Shown: positions 1 through 7,394 of the stretch, piece by piece
Layout: each line of letters begins with the position of its first letter
Numbering within the stretch: position 1 is the stretch's first letter
Notes under the pieces: generated by a model
Databases searched by the model: none
Seen by the model: only the letters and a program-made list of their open reading frames with translations
Told to the model about the DNA's origin: nothing
Translations under genes and position numbers: made by a program
DNA from: Candidatus Cloacimonadota bacterium
Lineage (GTDB): Bacteria; Cloacimonadota; Cloacimonadia; Cloacimonadales; Cloacimonadaceae
Length of the DNA: 7,398 nt
Assembly: GCA_028703735.1 (NCBI GenBank)
Contig: JAQVMI010000084.1
Coordinates: 1 to 7,398, forward strand
Direction of reading: 5' to 3'

Positions 1-416
1 AATCTTACATTTTCACCAGCTTCTATTACGCCATTGAAATTGGTATCGTGATCGTCCACAAGGTAAGAGTGCATTTTAAGGTTAGAGGCATCCACTTGTA
101 AACTGACTTGACGTGTCCAGGTGGTTTCACCAGAAACAATCTCTATCGAGAAATTTAGCACTTCCCCGGCAGGGCAATCCTGAGCAATGCTAAATCTGAA
201 AGGAAAGCGGTTCACTTCATTTGCTCCCGGTAATATGGGATAATAAACAGTGCTATTAGTTGATATGGTTATGTAGGGGCTATTGCAGGAAATATTAGCA
301 GTAACATTTTCTGCAGTAAGATTACCGGAATTCCTGATGTTAACACCTAATTCCACAGTTTCGCCAGGCTCGCAAACACCATTACCATTTGCATCATTCA
401 CATAAGTGGCTTCCAC
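1..416 (-). repeat. Second pair of PGE-motif beta-sandwich modules in the C25-like protein
   Basis: This is a protein-level repeat at the truncated end of the large CDS. Module 3 starts near residue 1157; its loop reads VNDANGNGVCEPGETVEL and is followed by 'IRNSGNLTAENV'. Module 4 starts at residue 1276; its loop reads VDDHDTNFNGVIEAGENVR and is cut by the window edge. The starts are 119 residues apart, close to the 123 of the first pair. The loops resemble dockerin or EF-hand loops (D-x-D-x-N-x-N-G), so calcium-stabilised stalk domains are likely but not shown. Further copies may lie beyond the window. Confidence 0.65.
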
Positions 417-3400
417 AATAAGGTGTGCTTCCTCGTGATAAACTGGAGCATTTGTAATGTAAATTGCTTTGCCACTGCTTAGTTGTGCAGCAGCAGTTGG
501 ATACTGGTTATTAAACGAATATTCCAGTCCTATGGCACCAGTATGATCTTCTATGCCAATAGTGCTGAAATTACCATGATTAGCTCCGGATTGAGAATCC
601 ACGTTATTAAAGGTATGATACTGGAATTTTATGGGACCATCACCAAAACTGGTGGGATAAGCTGCCTGGTCGTATAAAATGCATTGGAATGTTTCTACAG
701 ATGTTCCATTCTTGCCATTACGCAAGTTGTGCCACTCTATCACAAAAGAATGATTGCTGCGATCGAACCAGGTGTAAACACCGCTTCCTGCCACTGTGGC
801 AAGATCATCCCAGAAAGGAGCAATCATAGGATTAGGACCCATAGCTCCGGGAAGGCGGTAATTTCTGAATTCGGCATTAGCTGTAACACCCATAGCAATA
901 AAGCCATTAGAGCAGATAGTAATTTGGTCGTATAATACGCCATAGAATTGGAAGGGGAAGGGAAGACTTACTACTTCCAAAGCATCTGTACCAACCTGAT
1001 CGCCTTCATCGTTACTGGTATATCCATCGGAGATAGCAACAGGAGTTCCTAATCCACCCTCTGAAGGTGAAATTCCATGCCAATCGTATATAGCGGCTTG
1101 TTCATAGCCTGTGTCTGTCCAATCGTAAATCACATAACCATAGGCATCAGGTCCCAGAGGATTGGTAGAACTAACCTGACCCACAGTAATGGAAAAATCT
1201 ACCCACTGCTCGAAACCTGTTTCGTTGTATAGTTTTAGGCTCATGGGGATAATCATTCCAGGGAGCACTTCTGGTCTTGCGGATAAAGCGAAGCGTTCTG
1301 TTCCTGTTGATACCTGAGTATCGGCAGCAATATCTCCAAAGAAGCCATTAAAGTCAGTTACACCCACCAAATCATTTAGCGTGTAAAGCTTACCTTGAAT
1401 ACCAGTTACGGCAACTGCTCCGGAGTTTTTAACAGTTACGCTCAATTCCACTGCTTCCCCAGGATAAAGTATCTGATTGTTTTCATCTATTACAAGTGAG
1501 GAAATGAATTGCATACGTGCTGCTTCCACCTGCATGAATTCCGATACATGATATTGTTGCACGGCAGCATCAGTTAAATCCAGGTGTAAACGGATCATGG
1601 TTTCATGTGGAGCATCAGGTGCTATTTGAATAACCACGGGACTGCTGTTTACTCCAACTTGTCCACCAGGAATGTTTGGATAGCTGATTTCCGGATTAAC
1701 TATGGTAACATAAGGACTGGTGGTACTAATTAGTCCGGTGGCACCATTAATGGCATTTGTTCCTGTATTGGTAAGCCCAAAGAGAACCTCAATGGATTCC
1801 CCGCTTCCTGCAAATCCATTGCCATTACCGCTGGATGCACCGGAATTATCATCATCTATCACTATTGAGGCAGGAACCAAAGTTGGCACACTTTCGATGG
1901 GAATTGTGGATTGCAGAGGTTTAAAATTATGCTTACTGATGGTAAGAATTGCAGATCCCGCAGCCAAGCCAGGAGGAAGCACCAGAATTGCATTTCCATC
2001 TATACCAGTGTAGCTGCGTGCGATAATCTGGCTTCCCACGCTTAAGGTAACTGCTGCACCTTCCACAGGGTTATTTAGGCTATCCAGAACAGCTACATCG
2101 TACAAGCTTAATCCCAAAGGAATACTTTGCTCCATCGTGGCATTGAACCTGTTTGGAATACCTGTATATACTTCCACTGTGGGATCACCCATTAAGTTAC
2201 ACCAGTGAGAAAATTGTTTCACATTGTAAAGTGAAGATACGCCGAAGATTTGGTTCATATACAGTTTTCCATGCAGCATTGCCTCACCCATGGTGCGCAT
2301 ATCGTGCACATAAATACCTGCAAAAATACCGCCATGCAGCACATTATTAAAGGTAGTGTGGGTATGTGACGTGTCCATTCCTATGGCAGTAACTGCACCT
2401 TTTGTAGCAGCAGCCGATCCATAACGCAGCATTTGTTCAGTCTCTGCAGTTCCACCTGCATAGCTGCCAGTGGCACAAGTAATAGTTATTGCATGAAATA
2501 GCTTATAACCATTGAACAGAGCTGATTCTGTGGGTGGAACCCAATCTATGTAACCTCTAAAACTATAGAAACCTACTCCTTGGTTCAGAGCGGTGTTAAT
2601 AGATGAGGCTGAGGGATTGTCGTTATAAATTTCTGTAGCTGTATAATTAGGATTAACCCTTAGGGCTGTTTCCTTGATATATTTGTTAATATACATTGTG
2701 GAGATACCGGAAGGACTGGTGTCTCCAACTAAAAGCAATCTGTTTAACCAATCTGCAGTAGCTATATTTATATCACGTTCGTAAAGGTAAATTTTCGTTA
2801 ACACAACAATAAGTTGAGACAGATTTTCCACCGAGATACGCCCAATGAAGCAATCACCCAACTCATCACTCCCTGCCAGATGTGTATAGGGATAATCACC
2901 GTAGCCCGAGTATGTACTTGGAGGATAGGTTATATTCCACGCAGGAATTGTGTAGCTGCCTTGCGTATCGCCAATAAGCACTACAAAGTCCGGGCGTGTG
3001 GCAGGATTGTTATACTTTGCCAGGATGTAGTTTTTTATCGAGGTTGTAGAACTCCCAGCTTCGGTAGAGGCTGTACTGGCTACCATCACATCGGCACCCT
3101 TCTGTCTTTTCCAAAGGAAGAATTCGTTTAGGGCTGCCAAGTAGGTAGCATCTGTATTATTGCCATAGATCATCAGAATGCGGGGAGGTGTATTTGCCAC
3201 AACCGCATTACGGTAATCACCAAAGTTTAAGATCATAGATTCGTATATATTGGCAAAGCTGGCAGAGATTTGGGTAGGTTCTGTCAGCAGTTCATTTACA
3301 CCCGATTCGTCACTGAAATTAAGGAGGAATTCGATATTCTCATGAATCGTAAGCTCACCAGTTACAGCATTGAAAGAGAACGGATTAATCTGCACCTGCA

Positions 3401-3884
3401 AAACTCTGAAATCACGTATGATCATGGGATCGCTGTATTCTATTGCTGCTTCAGGATAGTTTGTGCCATTATTATAATAATCGCTATCAATCACAAAATT
3501 CTTGGGACTCTCCAAATCTCCACCCTGTTGAACAGGATAGGGCATAAAACCCGAAATCGTTCTTTGTCCTGAAGAAACAACCTCTACACTAACTTTACCC
3601 CGGTGGGGTACAGCTATGGTTGTAGAAATTGTGGGAAGCTCTGGTTTTCCTCTTTCCATCAGGCTGCCAGAATTTGGCATTATTATATGGGAAAAGCTGG
3701 AAGTGCCAGCATCTTCCTGAGTTGTAGTAAATTCCGGGAGGGTAAAACTCACGCTCATATTGCGAGAGTTCCTGGCTCCAACTGTGAAGGCAGAATTGTT
3801 CGATTGACCAAAGTTTTCTACCTCAGCGGCGAAAACCAGGCTCGCAATTAAACTCACGAGCATAAATAGGACTATTTTTTTCAT
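1..3884 (-). CDS. Secreted gingipain-like (C25 family) multidomain protein, C-terminus cut off by window edge
   Basis: The frame is open for 1294 codons from ATG at 3884 to the window edge, with no stop or frameshift; the 3' end is missing. The start is supported by GAGGAA six bases upstream and by a signal peptide (MKK, hydrophobic stretch, cleavage near VFA|AE at residue 19), so the product is exported. Residues about 20-235 look like a C25 propeptide (G-K-P-E-L-P at 79-84). Residues about 235-570 match the C25 peptidase core: LIGD (303-306), GDCFIGR (343-349), SFRG (441-444), TCATGS with Cys470, and NLMGDP (563-568). The expected catalytic His in the 'GHG' region reads Arg443, so peptidase activity is uncertain. 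A carboxypeptidase-regulatory-like beta domain follows (about 586-655), then two PGE-motif modules (675-910), a larger beta-sandwich (about 913-1140, with FPFQFYG and CSNGF) and two more PGE modules (1157 to the edge). A C-terminal sorting domain may lie outside the window. Family assignment is fairly sure; substrate and activity are unknown. Confidence 0.88.
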   Translation of the reverse strand, partial: MKKIVLFMLVSLIASLVFAAEVENFGQSNNSAFTVGARNSRNMSVSFTLPEFTTTQEDAGTSSFSHIIMPNSGSLMERGKPELPTISTTIAVPHRGKVSVEVVSSGQRTISGFMPYPVQQGGDLESPKNFVIDSDYYNNGTNYPEAAIEYSDPMIIRDFRVLQVQINPFSFNAVTGELTIHENIEFLLNFSDESGVNELLTEPTQISASFANIYESMILNFGDYRNAVVANTPPRILMIYGNNTDATYLAALNEFFLWKRQKGADVMVASTASTEAGSSTTSIKNYILAKYNNPATRPDFVVLIGDTQGSYTIPAWNITYPPSTYSGYGDYPYTHLAGSDELGDCFIGRISVENLSQLIVVLTKIYLYERDINIATADWLNRLLLVGDTSPSGISTMYINKYIKETALRVNPNYTATEIYNDNPSASSINTALNQGVGFYSFRGYIDWVPPTESALFNGYKLFHAITITCATGSYAGGTAETEQMLRYGSAAATKGAVTAIGMDTSHTHTTFNNVLHGGIFAGIYVHDMRTMGEAMLHGKLYMNQIFGVSSLYNVKQFSHWCNLMGDPTVEVYTGIPNRFNATMEQSIPLGLSLYDVAVLDSLNNPVEGAAVTLSVGSQIIARSYTGIDGNAILVLPPGLAAGSAILTISKHNFKPLQSTIPIESVPTLVPASIVIDDDNSGASSGNGNGFAGSGESIEVLFGLTNTGTNAINGATGLISTTSPYVTIVNPEISYPNIPGGQVGVNSSPVVIQIAPDAPHETMIRLHLDLTDAAVQQYHVSEFMQVEAARMQFISSLVIDENNQILYPGEAVELSVTVKNSGAVAVTGIQGKLYTLNDLVGVTDFNGFFGDIAADTQVSTGTERFALSARPEVLPGMIIPMSLKLYNETGFEQWVDFSITVGQVSSTNPLGPDAYGYVIYDWTDTGYEQAAIYDWHGISPSEGGLGTPVAISDGYTSNDEGDQVGTDALEVVSLPFPFQFYGVLYDQITICSNGFIAMGVTANAEFRNYRLPGAMGPNPMIAPFWDDLATVAGSGVYTWFDRSNHSFVIEWHNLRNGKNGTSVETFQCILYDQAAYPTSFGDGPIKFQYHTFNNVDSQSGANHGNFSTIGIEDHTGAIGLEYSFNNQYPTAAAQLSSGKAIYITNAPVYHEEAHLIVEATYVNDANGNGVCEPGETVELGVNIRNSGNLTAENVTANISCNSPYITISTNSTVYYPILPGANEVNRFPFRFSIAQDCPAGEVLNFSIEIVSGETTWTRQVSLQVDASNLKMHSYLVDDHDTNFNGVIEAGENVR
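1155..1862 (-). repeat. First pair of PGE-motif beta-sandwich modules in the C25-like protein
   Basis: This is a protein-level repeat within the large CDS. Module 1 (from residue 675) opens VIDDDNSG, then NGNG and a GSGESIEV strand, and continues with a 'LTNTGTNAING' segment. Module 2 (from residue 798) opens VIDENNQILYPGEAVEL and continues 'VKNSGAVAVTG'. The starts are 123 residues apart. The Asp/Asn-rich opening resembles a calcium loop, and the 'N-S/T-G' strand resembles CARDB-like adhesion or stalk domains. A calcium role is inference. Module 2 lacks the N-G-N-G part of the loop, so it may have lost metal binding. Confidence 0.65.
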
Positions 3885-3889
3885 CGAGA

Positions 3890-3896
3890 CTTCCTC
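3890..3896 (-). promoter_or_regulatory. Ribosome binding site of the C25-like protein gene
   Basis: GAGGAAG on the minus strand sits about six bases before the ATG at 3884 and supports that start, in agreement with the signal peptide beginning there. The 62-base gap after glnA shows no stem-loop with a T-run. It has a TTGGAA followed 15 bases later by TATTCA, too weak to call a promoter, so co-transcription with glnA remains possible. Confidence 0.6.
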
Positions 3897-3946
3897 AAGT
3901 GGACTTGCTTTTATTGAATAGGATAGCATTATTTGTTCCAAGTACA

Positions 3947-5368
3947 TCAAAGATTGTAATATAACTGCATTTCATGGGGATGGGGACGGCTTGCAACTGC
4001 CTCGTGTTCCTTTAGTTTCATAGCTATATGGCTTTCAATAAGCTCTTCATTAAAAACACCTCCAGCAAGAAGAAAATCGTGATCTTCCCTTAAAGCTTGC
4101 ATAGCTTCGGCAAGATCGGCAGGTATGGATAGCAGAGTAGCCTTCTTTTCTTCACTCCAGGAAAACACATTATCATCAAAAGGACCAAGATTATCCTTTG
4201 CAGGATCGATCTTGTTTTTAATACCATCCAAACCAGCCATCAGGATTGCACTCATGGCAAAATAGGGATTGCAAGTGCCATCACCAGTACGGAATTCGAA
4301 TCTCTTTGTTTCGGGAGTATTGGCATAGCGAGGAATGCGAATAGCTGCACTGCGGTTTGCCAAACCATAAAACAATTTTACGGGTGCTTCAAAACCTGGA
4401 AGTAAGCGTTTAAAGCTGTTTGTGGAGGGATTGGTGAAGGCAACCAAAGCACGCCCGTGTTTTAGAATTCCACCTATAAACCAAATAGCTTCTTTGGAAA
4501 GATCCGCATAACCACCCTTTTTATAGAATACGTTTTTGCCTTTTTTATGCAGCATTATATGGAAGTGCATACCGTTTCCTGCTTGATTATAAATAGGTTT
4601 AGGCATAAAAGTAGCGGTTAAACCATGCTCTAAAGCTGTGCGTCTGATGATATCCTTCATGATCATTACATCATCACAAATCCGGGGGAAAACCAGCAAT
4701 TCAGTTTCAATTTCCTGCTGTGAAGACAAGCCAACCTCATGGTGATGATAACGAACCTTGATCTCCTGATCTTCAATTAAATCCACAATCTGCTGGCGGA
4801 CTTCATAAAATTGATCGAAAGGGGTGTCCATGTGGTATCCCTTCACATTTTGCAGGCTTAAGGCATCCAGATCATCAAAATCTTCCGGCAGTGAATCCTT
4901 GCATTCCACAGAGGTTACCGTATAGCCAGAGCTATAATTATCAGAATTATACTGCGCTGTATCGAACAAATGAAACTCCAGCTCCGGAATCCAAACCGAG
5001 GAATCTGCTATACCTGTGGAAAGCAGGTATTCCTGAGCACGAAGTGCCACGCTACGAGGGTCTTTTTTCACTCCAATCCGTGTGTCTGCATCACAAATTG
5101 AACAGATCATCCGTAAAGTAGGGGTTTCAAAAAACTGATCAATATGTGCTGTGTCCAAATCTGGCATCAGAACCATATCGCCACTTTCTACATTACGCAT
5201 TCCCGGTATGGAAGATCCATCGAAGGGAATTCCACGCTTCAATACTTCGGCAATTCTGCGTGCAGGAAAGGTGATATGATACCATTTACCATCCAAGCCA
5301 CAATATTTTAAATCTATGGCTTTCACCTCGTTTTCGTCGATCATCTGTTGAATCTTTTGTTGATCCAT
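3947..5368 (-). CDS. glnA: Type I glutamine synthetase (beta-like subtype)
   Basis: This cytoplasmic enzyme makes glutamine from glutamate, ammonia and ATP, the main route of ammonia assimilation; type I enzymes are dodecamers. The product is 473 residues, normal for the family. The visible active-site set is complete: Asp50 in FDGSS, metal ligands Glu129/Glu131 (PELEF), Glu211 and Glu219 (HHHEVGLSSQQE), His268 (GMHFH) and Glu358 (RFEFR), flap Glu327 (PGFEAPV) and Arg339 (NRSAAIRIP). The insertion at about residues 138-180 and the C-terminus (RPHPHEMQLYYNL) match the beta subtype of E. coli. The segment aligned with the E. coli adenylylation site (NLYDLPP, Tyr397) reads NVFSWS with Phe402, so control by adenylylation is unlikely. 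The first signature also differs slightly (ESGDM where ESDM is usual). AGGAGA lies seven bases before the ATG. The 170-base gap upstream holds inverted heptamer arrays and probably also its promoter, which I could not locate. Confidence 0.97.
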   Translation of the reverse strand: MDQQKIQQMIDENEVKAIDLKYCGLDGKWYHITFPARRIAEVLKRGIPFDGSSIPGMRNVESGDMVLMPDLDTAHIDQFFETPTLRMICSICDADTRIGVKKDPRSVALRAQEYLLSTGIADSSVWIPELEFHLFDTAQYNSDNYSSGYTVTSVECKDSLPEDFDDLDALSLQNVKGYHMDTPFDQFYEVRQQIVDLIEDQEIKVRYHHHEVGLSSQQEIETELLVFPRICDDVMIMKDIIRRTALEHGLTATFMPKPIYNQAGNGMHFHIMLHKKGKNVFYKKGGYADLSKEAIWFIGGILKHGRALVAFTNPSTNSFKRLLPGFEAPVKLFYGLANRSAAIRIPRYANTPETKRFEFRTGDGTCNPYFAMSAILMAGLDGIKNKIDPAKDNLGPFDDNVFSWSEEKKATLLSIPADLAEAMQALREDHDFLLAGGVFNEELIESHIAMKLKEHEAVASRPHPHEMQLYYNL

Positions 5369-5396
5369 GTTATTGTCTCCTATATGTTTAATATTT

Positions 5397-5421
5397 AGTT
5401 AAGAGTTAAAAGTTAAGAGTT
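5397..5421 (+). repeat. Heptamer array, left arm (AGTTAAR units)
   Basis: The + strand reads three tandem seven-base units (AGTTAAG, AGTTAAA, AGTTAAG) plus a partial AGTT. The array ends about 16 bases upstream of the glnA ribosome binding site (5375-5381). It is the inverted counterpart of the array at 5502-5536, which carries the same unit on the minus strand. With an 80-base core the two arms can pair over about 25 bases. On the glnA-sense RNA the two G/A differences become A-C mismatches; on the other strand they become G-U pairs. Heptamer arrays of this type are scattered between genes in several bacterial lineages; their role here is unknown. Confidence 0.85.
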
Positions 5422-5501
5422 CGGTGTAGCCTGCCTTGTTAGGAAATTGCTTAGCCTATACAGATGTTTGGTAATATCAAGACCAGCATAGCCTTACTTC
5501 C

Positions 5502-5536
5502 CTTAACTCATAACTTTTAACTTTTAACTTTTAACT
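5502..5536 (-). repeat. Heptamer array, right arm (AGTTAAR units on minus strand)
   Basis: There are five tandem seven-base units. Read on the minus strand from 5536 inward they are AGTTAAA three times, then AGTTATG, then AGTTAAG. The array begins two bases after the stop codon of the M50 gene. It is inverted relative to the array at 5397-5421, and the enclosed core (5422-5501) has no open frame of note. Inverted termini around a short non-coding core suggest a small non-autonomous mobile element or a long-stem RNA hairpin between the two genes. No target-site duplication could be recognised. Confidence 0.85.
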
Positions 5537-5538
5537 TC

Positions 5539-6183
5539 TTACCCTATTCCCAGCAAGTGCATCATAAATTTTACAGGTGGCATAATGATTTGTCCAATCA
5601 GGTTCAAACCTAACAAGTTAGATATAATAATGAAGCCAAAGAGAAACAACATCCCCTTGCGTTCCTGCAAAGTCCATTTATAATAAGCATCATCGGATAG
5701 CACCATACCTATAACCTTAGAGCCATCCAAAGGTGGAACAGGTATCAGATTAAAAAACGCCAGCAGTAGATTAAGAAATACCACATAGGCACTTACATGC
5801 TGCACATAAGGCAGATTTCCTGTGAAGTGATAAACCAGTGCAAAGGCAACGGCTATCAAGATGTTAGATACAGGACCCGCCAAAGCTGTCAATCCGGAAT
5901 CCCGTTTAAAATTCTTGAAGTTATAGGGGTTAAACGGCACCGGTTTTGCGTAACCATAAATGAAATGCGCTGTAAAATATAGCAATAAGGGGAGCAGAAC
6001 CGTTCCAAACCAATCTATGTGTTTTAGCGGATTCAAGGTTAATCTACCTGCACGTTTAGCAGAATCATCCCCTAACATATATGCAGCAAGGGCATGGCTG
6101 AACTCGTGAATTATAATGCTGTAGAAAACAAGGGCTACAATGGCAGCATTAAGTAGTAGTTTTATTAATGGTTCGCTTATCAT
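5539..6183 (-). CDS. Site-2 protease family (M50) membrane metalloprotease
   Basis: This is an integral membrane zinc metalloprotease of 214 residues. The first hydrophobic segment (about residues 9-32) carries the zinc motif HEFSH (26-30), with Glu27 as the presumed catalytic base. Other family landmarks are GRLTLNPLKHID (46-57), AKPVPFNP (79-86), AGPVSN (102-107) and NLIPVPPLDG (145-154), whose Asp153 is the expected third zinc ligand. About five to six hydrophobic segments are visible and there is no PDZ domain. This fits the short M50 group often named 'site-2 protease family protein', not RseP or SpoIVFB. The natural substrate is unknown. The ATG overlaps the tyrS stop in ATGA, with AGGA four bases before it inside the tyrS end, which indicates translational coupling. 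The stop lies next to a heptamer repeat array. Confidence 0.93.
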   Translation of the reverse strand: MISEPLIKLLLNAAIVALVFYSIIIHEFSHALAAYMLGDDSAKRAGRLTLNPLKHIDWFGTVLLPLLLYFTAHFIYGYAKPVPFNPYNFKNFKRDSGLTALAGPVSNILIAVAFALVYHFTGNLPYVQHVSAYVVFLNLLLAFFNLIPVPPLDGSKVIGMVLSDDAYYKWTLQERKGMLFLFGFIIISNLLGLNLIGQIIMPPVKFMMHLLGIG

Positions 6184-7382
6184 ATCTTCCTGATTTTTAT
6201 AAATTTACGCTTTCCGGCACGTAACACCATACCATCTGTAATATCCACACAGGCATCGATGGACACAATTTTCTCGCCATCTATGGATATTCCACCACCC
6301 ATAATTAAACGTTTTGCTTCTCCGCTACCTGTGCAAAGTCCACTATCTGTAAGCAGCTTTACCAATTTGTAATTTCCTTCGTTTAGGTTAAACTCTGGTA
6401 AATCCTCTGGGATTTCTTTGTTCGAGAACAGCTTTTCAAAAGCTTCCTGTGCTGCAAGAGCGTCACAGGAACCATGATACAGGCTAACAATTTCCCTGGC
6501 TAACCGCTTTTTTAAAATCATGGGGTTTATTCCGCTTTCCAGCTCCAGTTTTATACCTGCCAAATCTTCTGCGCTTATGGTAGTGGCATAGCAGAAATAG
6601 TTCAATATCAGGCTATCGGGAATGGACATCACCTTACCAAATTTATCGTTGGGAGTATCGAAAACTGCGATATAATTGTTTAATGATTTTCCCATTTTAT
6701 TCACACCATCAGTTCCAAGCAGGATTGGGGAAAGAACAGCAACCTGCTGCTCCATACCAAAATAGCGTTGCATATCTCTTCCGCAAAGAATGTTAAATTT
6801 TTGCTCTGTAGCACCAAGCTCCACATCACTTTTTATCGCCACTGAATCGTAACCTTGCAAAATGGGATACATAATCTCGTGCATGCCAAGGGATAAGCCT
6901 TGTTCATAACGATTGCGAAAGGTATCGTGTGCCATAAATTGCGCCAAAGTGAATTTCCCCATCATTTTTAGCACATCACTCATGTTCATAGTACCAAACC
7001 ATTCGCTTTGATAGCGAACCTCTGTTTGCTCTGGCTTCAGCACTGTATATAGCTGTTCCATATACTTTTCGCTGTTGTATTTAATCTGTTCAAAGGTAAG
7101 GGGAGGGCGGGATTCATCTCTACCTGTGGGATCACCAATTTGCGCAGTGAAATCACCAATGATGATAACTCCTGTATGCCCCAAATCCTGAAATTCCCGC
7201 ATTTTACGAATCGGCACCAAATGCCCTATATGAACATCATAACCTGTGGGATCTATACCATATTTAATTCTTAAGGGTCTGCCTGCTTTGGCAGATTTCT
7301 CAAATTTATCTTTTAGTTCTGCAAGAGGGATTATTTCTTCCACACCCTTGCTTATTATCTTCAGTTCTTGTTCAAATGACAT
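6180..7382 (-). CDS. tyrS: Tyrosyl-tRNA synthetase
   Basis: This class I aminoacyl-tRNA synthetase charges tRNA-Tyr with tyrosine in the cytoplasm. Counted from the chosen start, the product is 400 residues. The ATP-site motif HIGH is at 51-54, just after YGIDPTG. The tyrosine-binding signature Y-P-I-L-Q-G-Y-D-S-V lies at about 172-181, and the second ATP motif reads KMGKS at 229-233 (a common Ser-to-Gly variant of KMSKS). A C-terminal S4-like RNA-binding domain (about 337-382, with KLLTDSG and GGISIDGEK) contacts tRNA. The overall form is closer to the TyrZ type than to E. coli TyrS. The start at 7382 is preferred because AGGA lies eight bases upstream. An in-frame ATG at 7391 would add three residues (MNH), but AGG then abuts it with no spacing. 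The stop overlaps the M50 start by four bases. Confidence 0.96.
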   Translation of the reverse strand: MSFEQELKIISKGVEEIIPLAELKDKFEKSAKAGRPLRIKYGIDPTGYDVHIGHLVPIRKMREFQDLGHTGVIIIGDFTAQIGDPTGRDESRPPLTFEQIKYNSEKYMEQLYTVLKPEQTEVRYQSEWFGTMNMSDVLKMMGKFTLAQFMAHDTFRNRYEQGLSLGMHEIMYPILQGYDSVAIKSDVELGATEQKFNILCGRDMQRYFGMEQQVAVLSPILLGTDGVNKMGKSLNNYIAVFDTPNDKFGKVMSIPDSLILNYFCYATTISAEDLAGIKLELESGINPMILKKRLAREIVSLYHGSCDALAAQEAFEKLFSNKEIPEDLPEFNLNEGNYKLVKLLTDSGLCTGSGEAKRLIMGGGISIDGEKIVSIDACVDITDGMVLRAGKRKFIKIRKI

Positions 7383-7390
7383 GTGATTCA

Positions 7391-7394
7391 TCCT
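7391..7394 (-). promoter_or_regulatory. Ribosome binding site that decides the tyrS start
   Basis: AGGA on the minus strand lies eight bases before the ATG at 7382. It touches or overlaps the alternative ATG at 7391, which therefore has no usable spacing. Only seven bases precede that first ATG in the window, so a site farther upstream cannot be excluded. Confidence 0.55.

Noticed and set aside
483..3851. Seven + strand open frames of 64-105 codons between 483 and 3851
   Set aside because: They lie opposite the continuous 1294-codon C25-like gene, have no recognisable domains or ribosome binding sites, and are antisense shadows.
3885..3946. Rho-independent terminator after glnA
   Set aside because: Only a short AAGT-GG-ACTT palindrome is present, with no stable GC stem and no T-run in the transcribed direction.
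4891..5121. + strand open frame of 76 codons
   Set aside because: Antisense to a fully conserved part of glnA; no independent coding signal.
5369..5538. Sigma-54 or NtrC-type promoter for glnA
   Set aside because: I looked for a TGGCAC-N5-TTGCA-like pair on the minus strand and found no acceptable match; nothing specific can be called.
5797..5982. + strand open frame of 61 codons
   Set aside because: Antisense to the M50 gene, whose motifs are intact; composition is that of a shadow frame.
7383..7391. Upstream ATG of tyrS at 7391 as the start
   Set aside because: The only Shine-Dalgarno-like sequence (AGGA) touches this ATG, while it is well spaced for the ATG at 7382. Kept as an alternative only.
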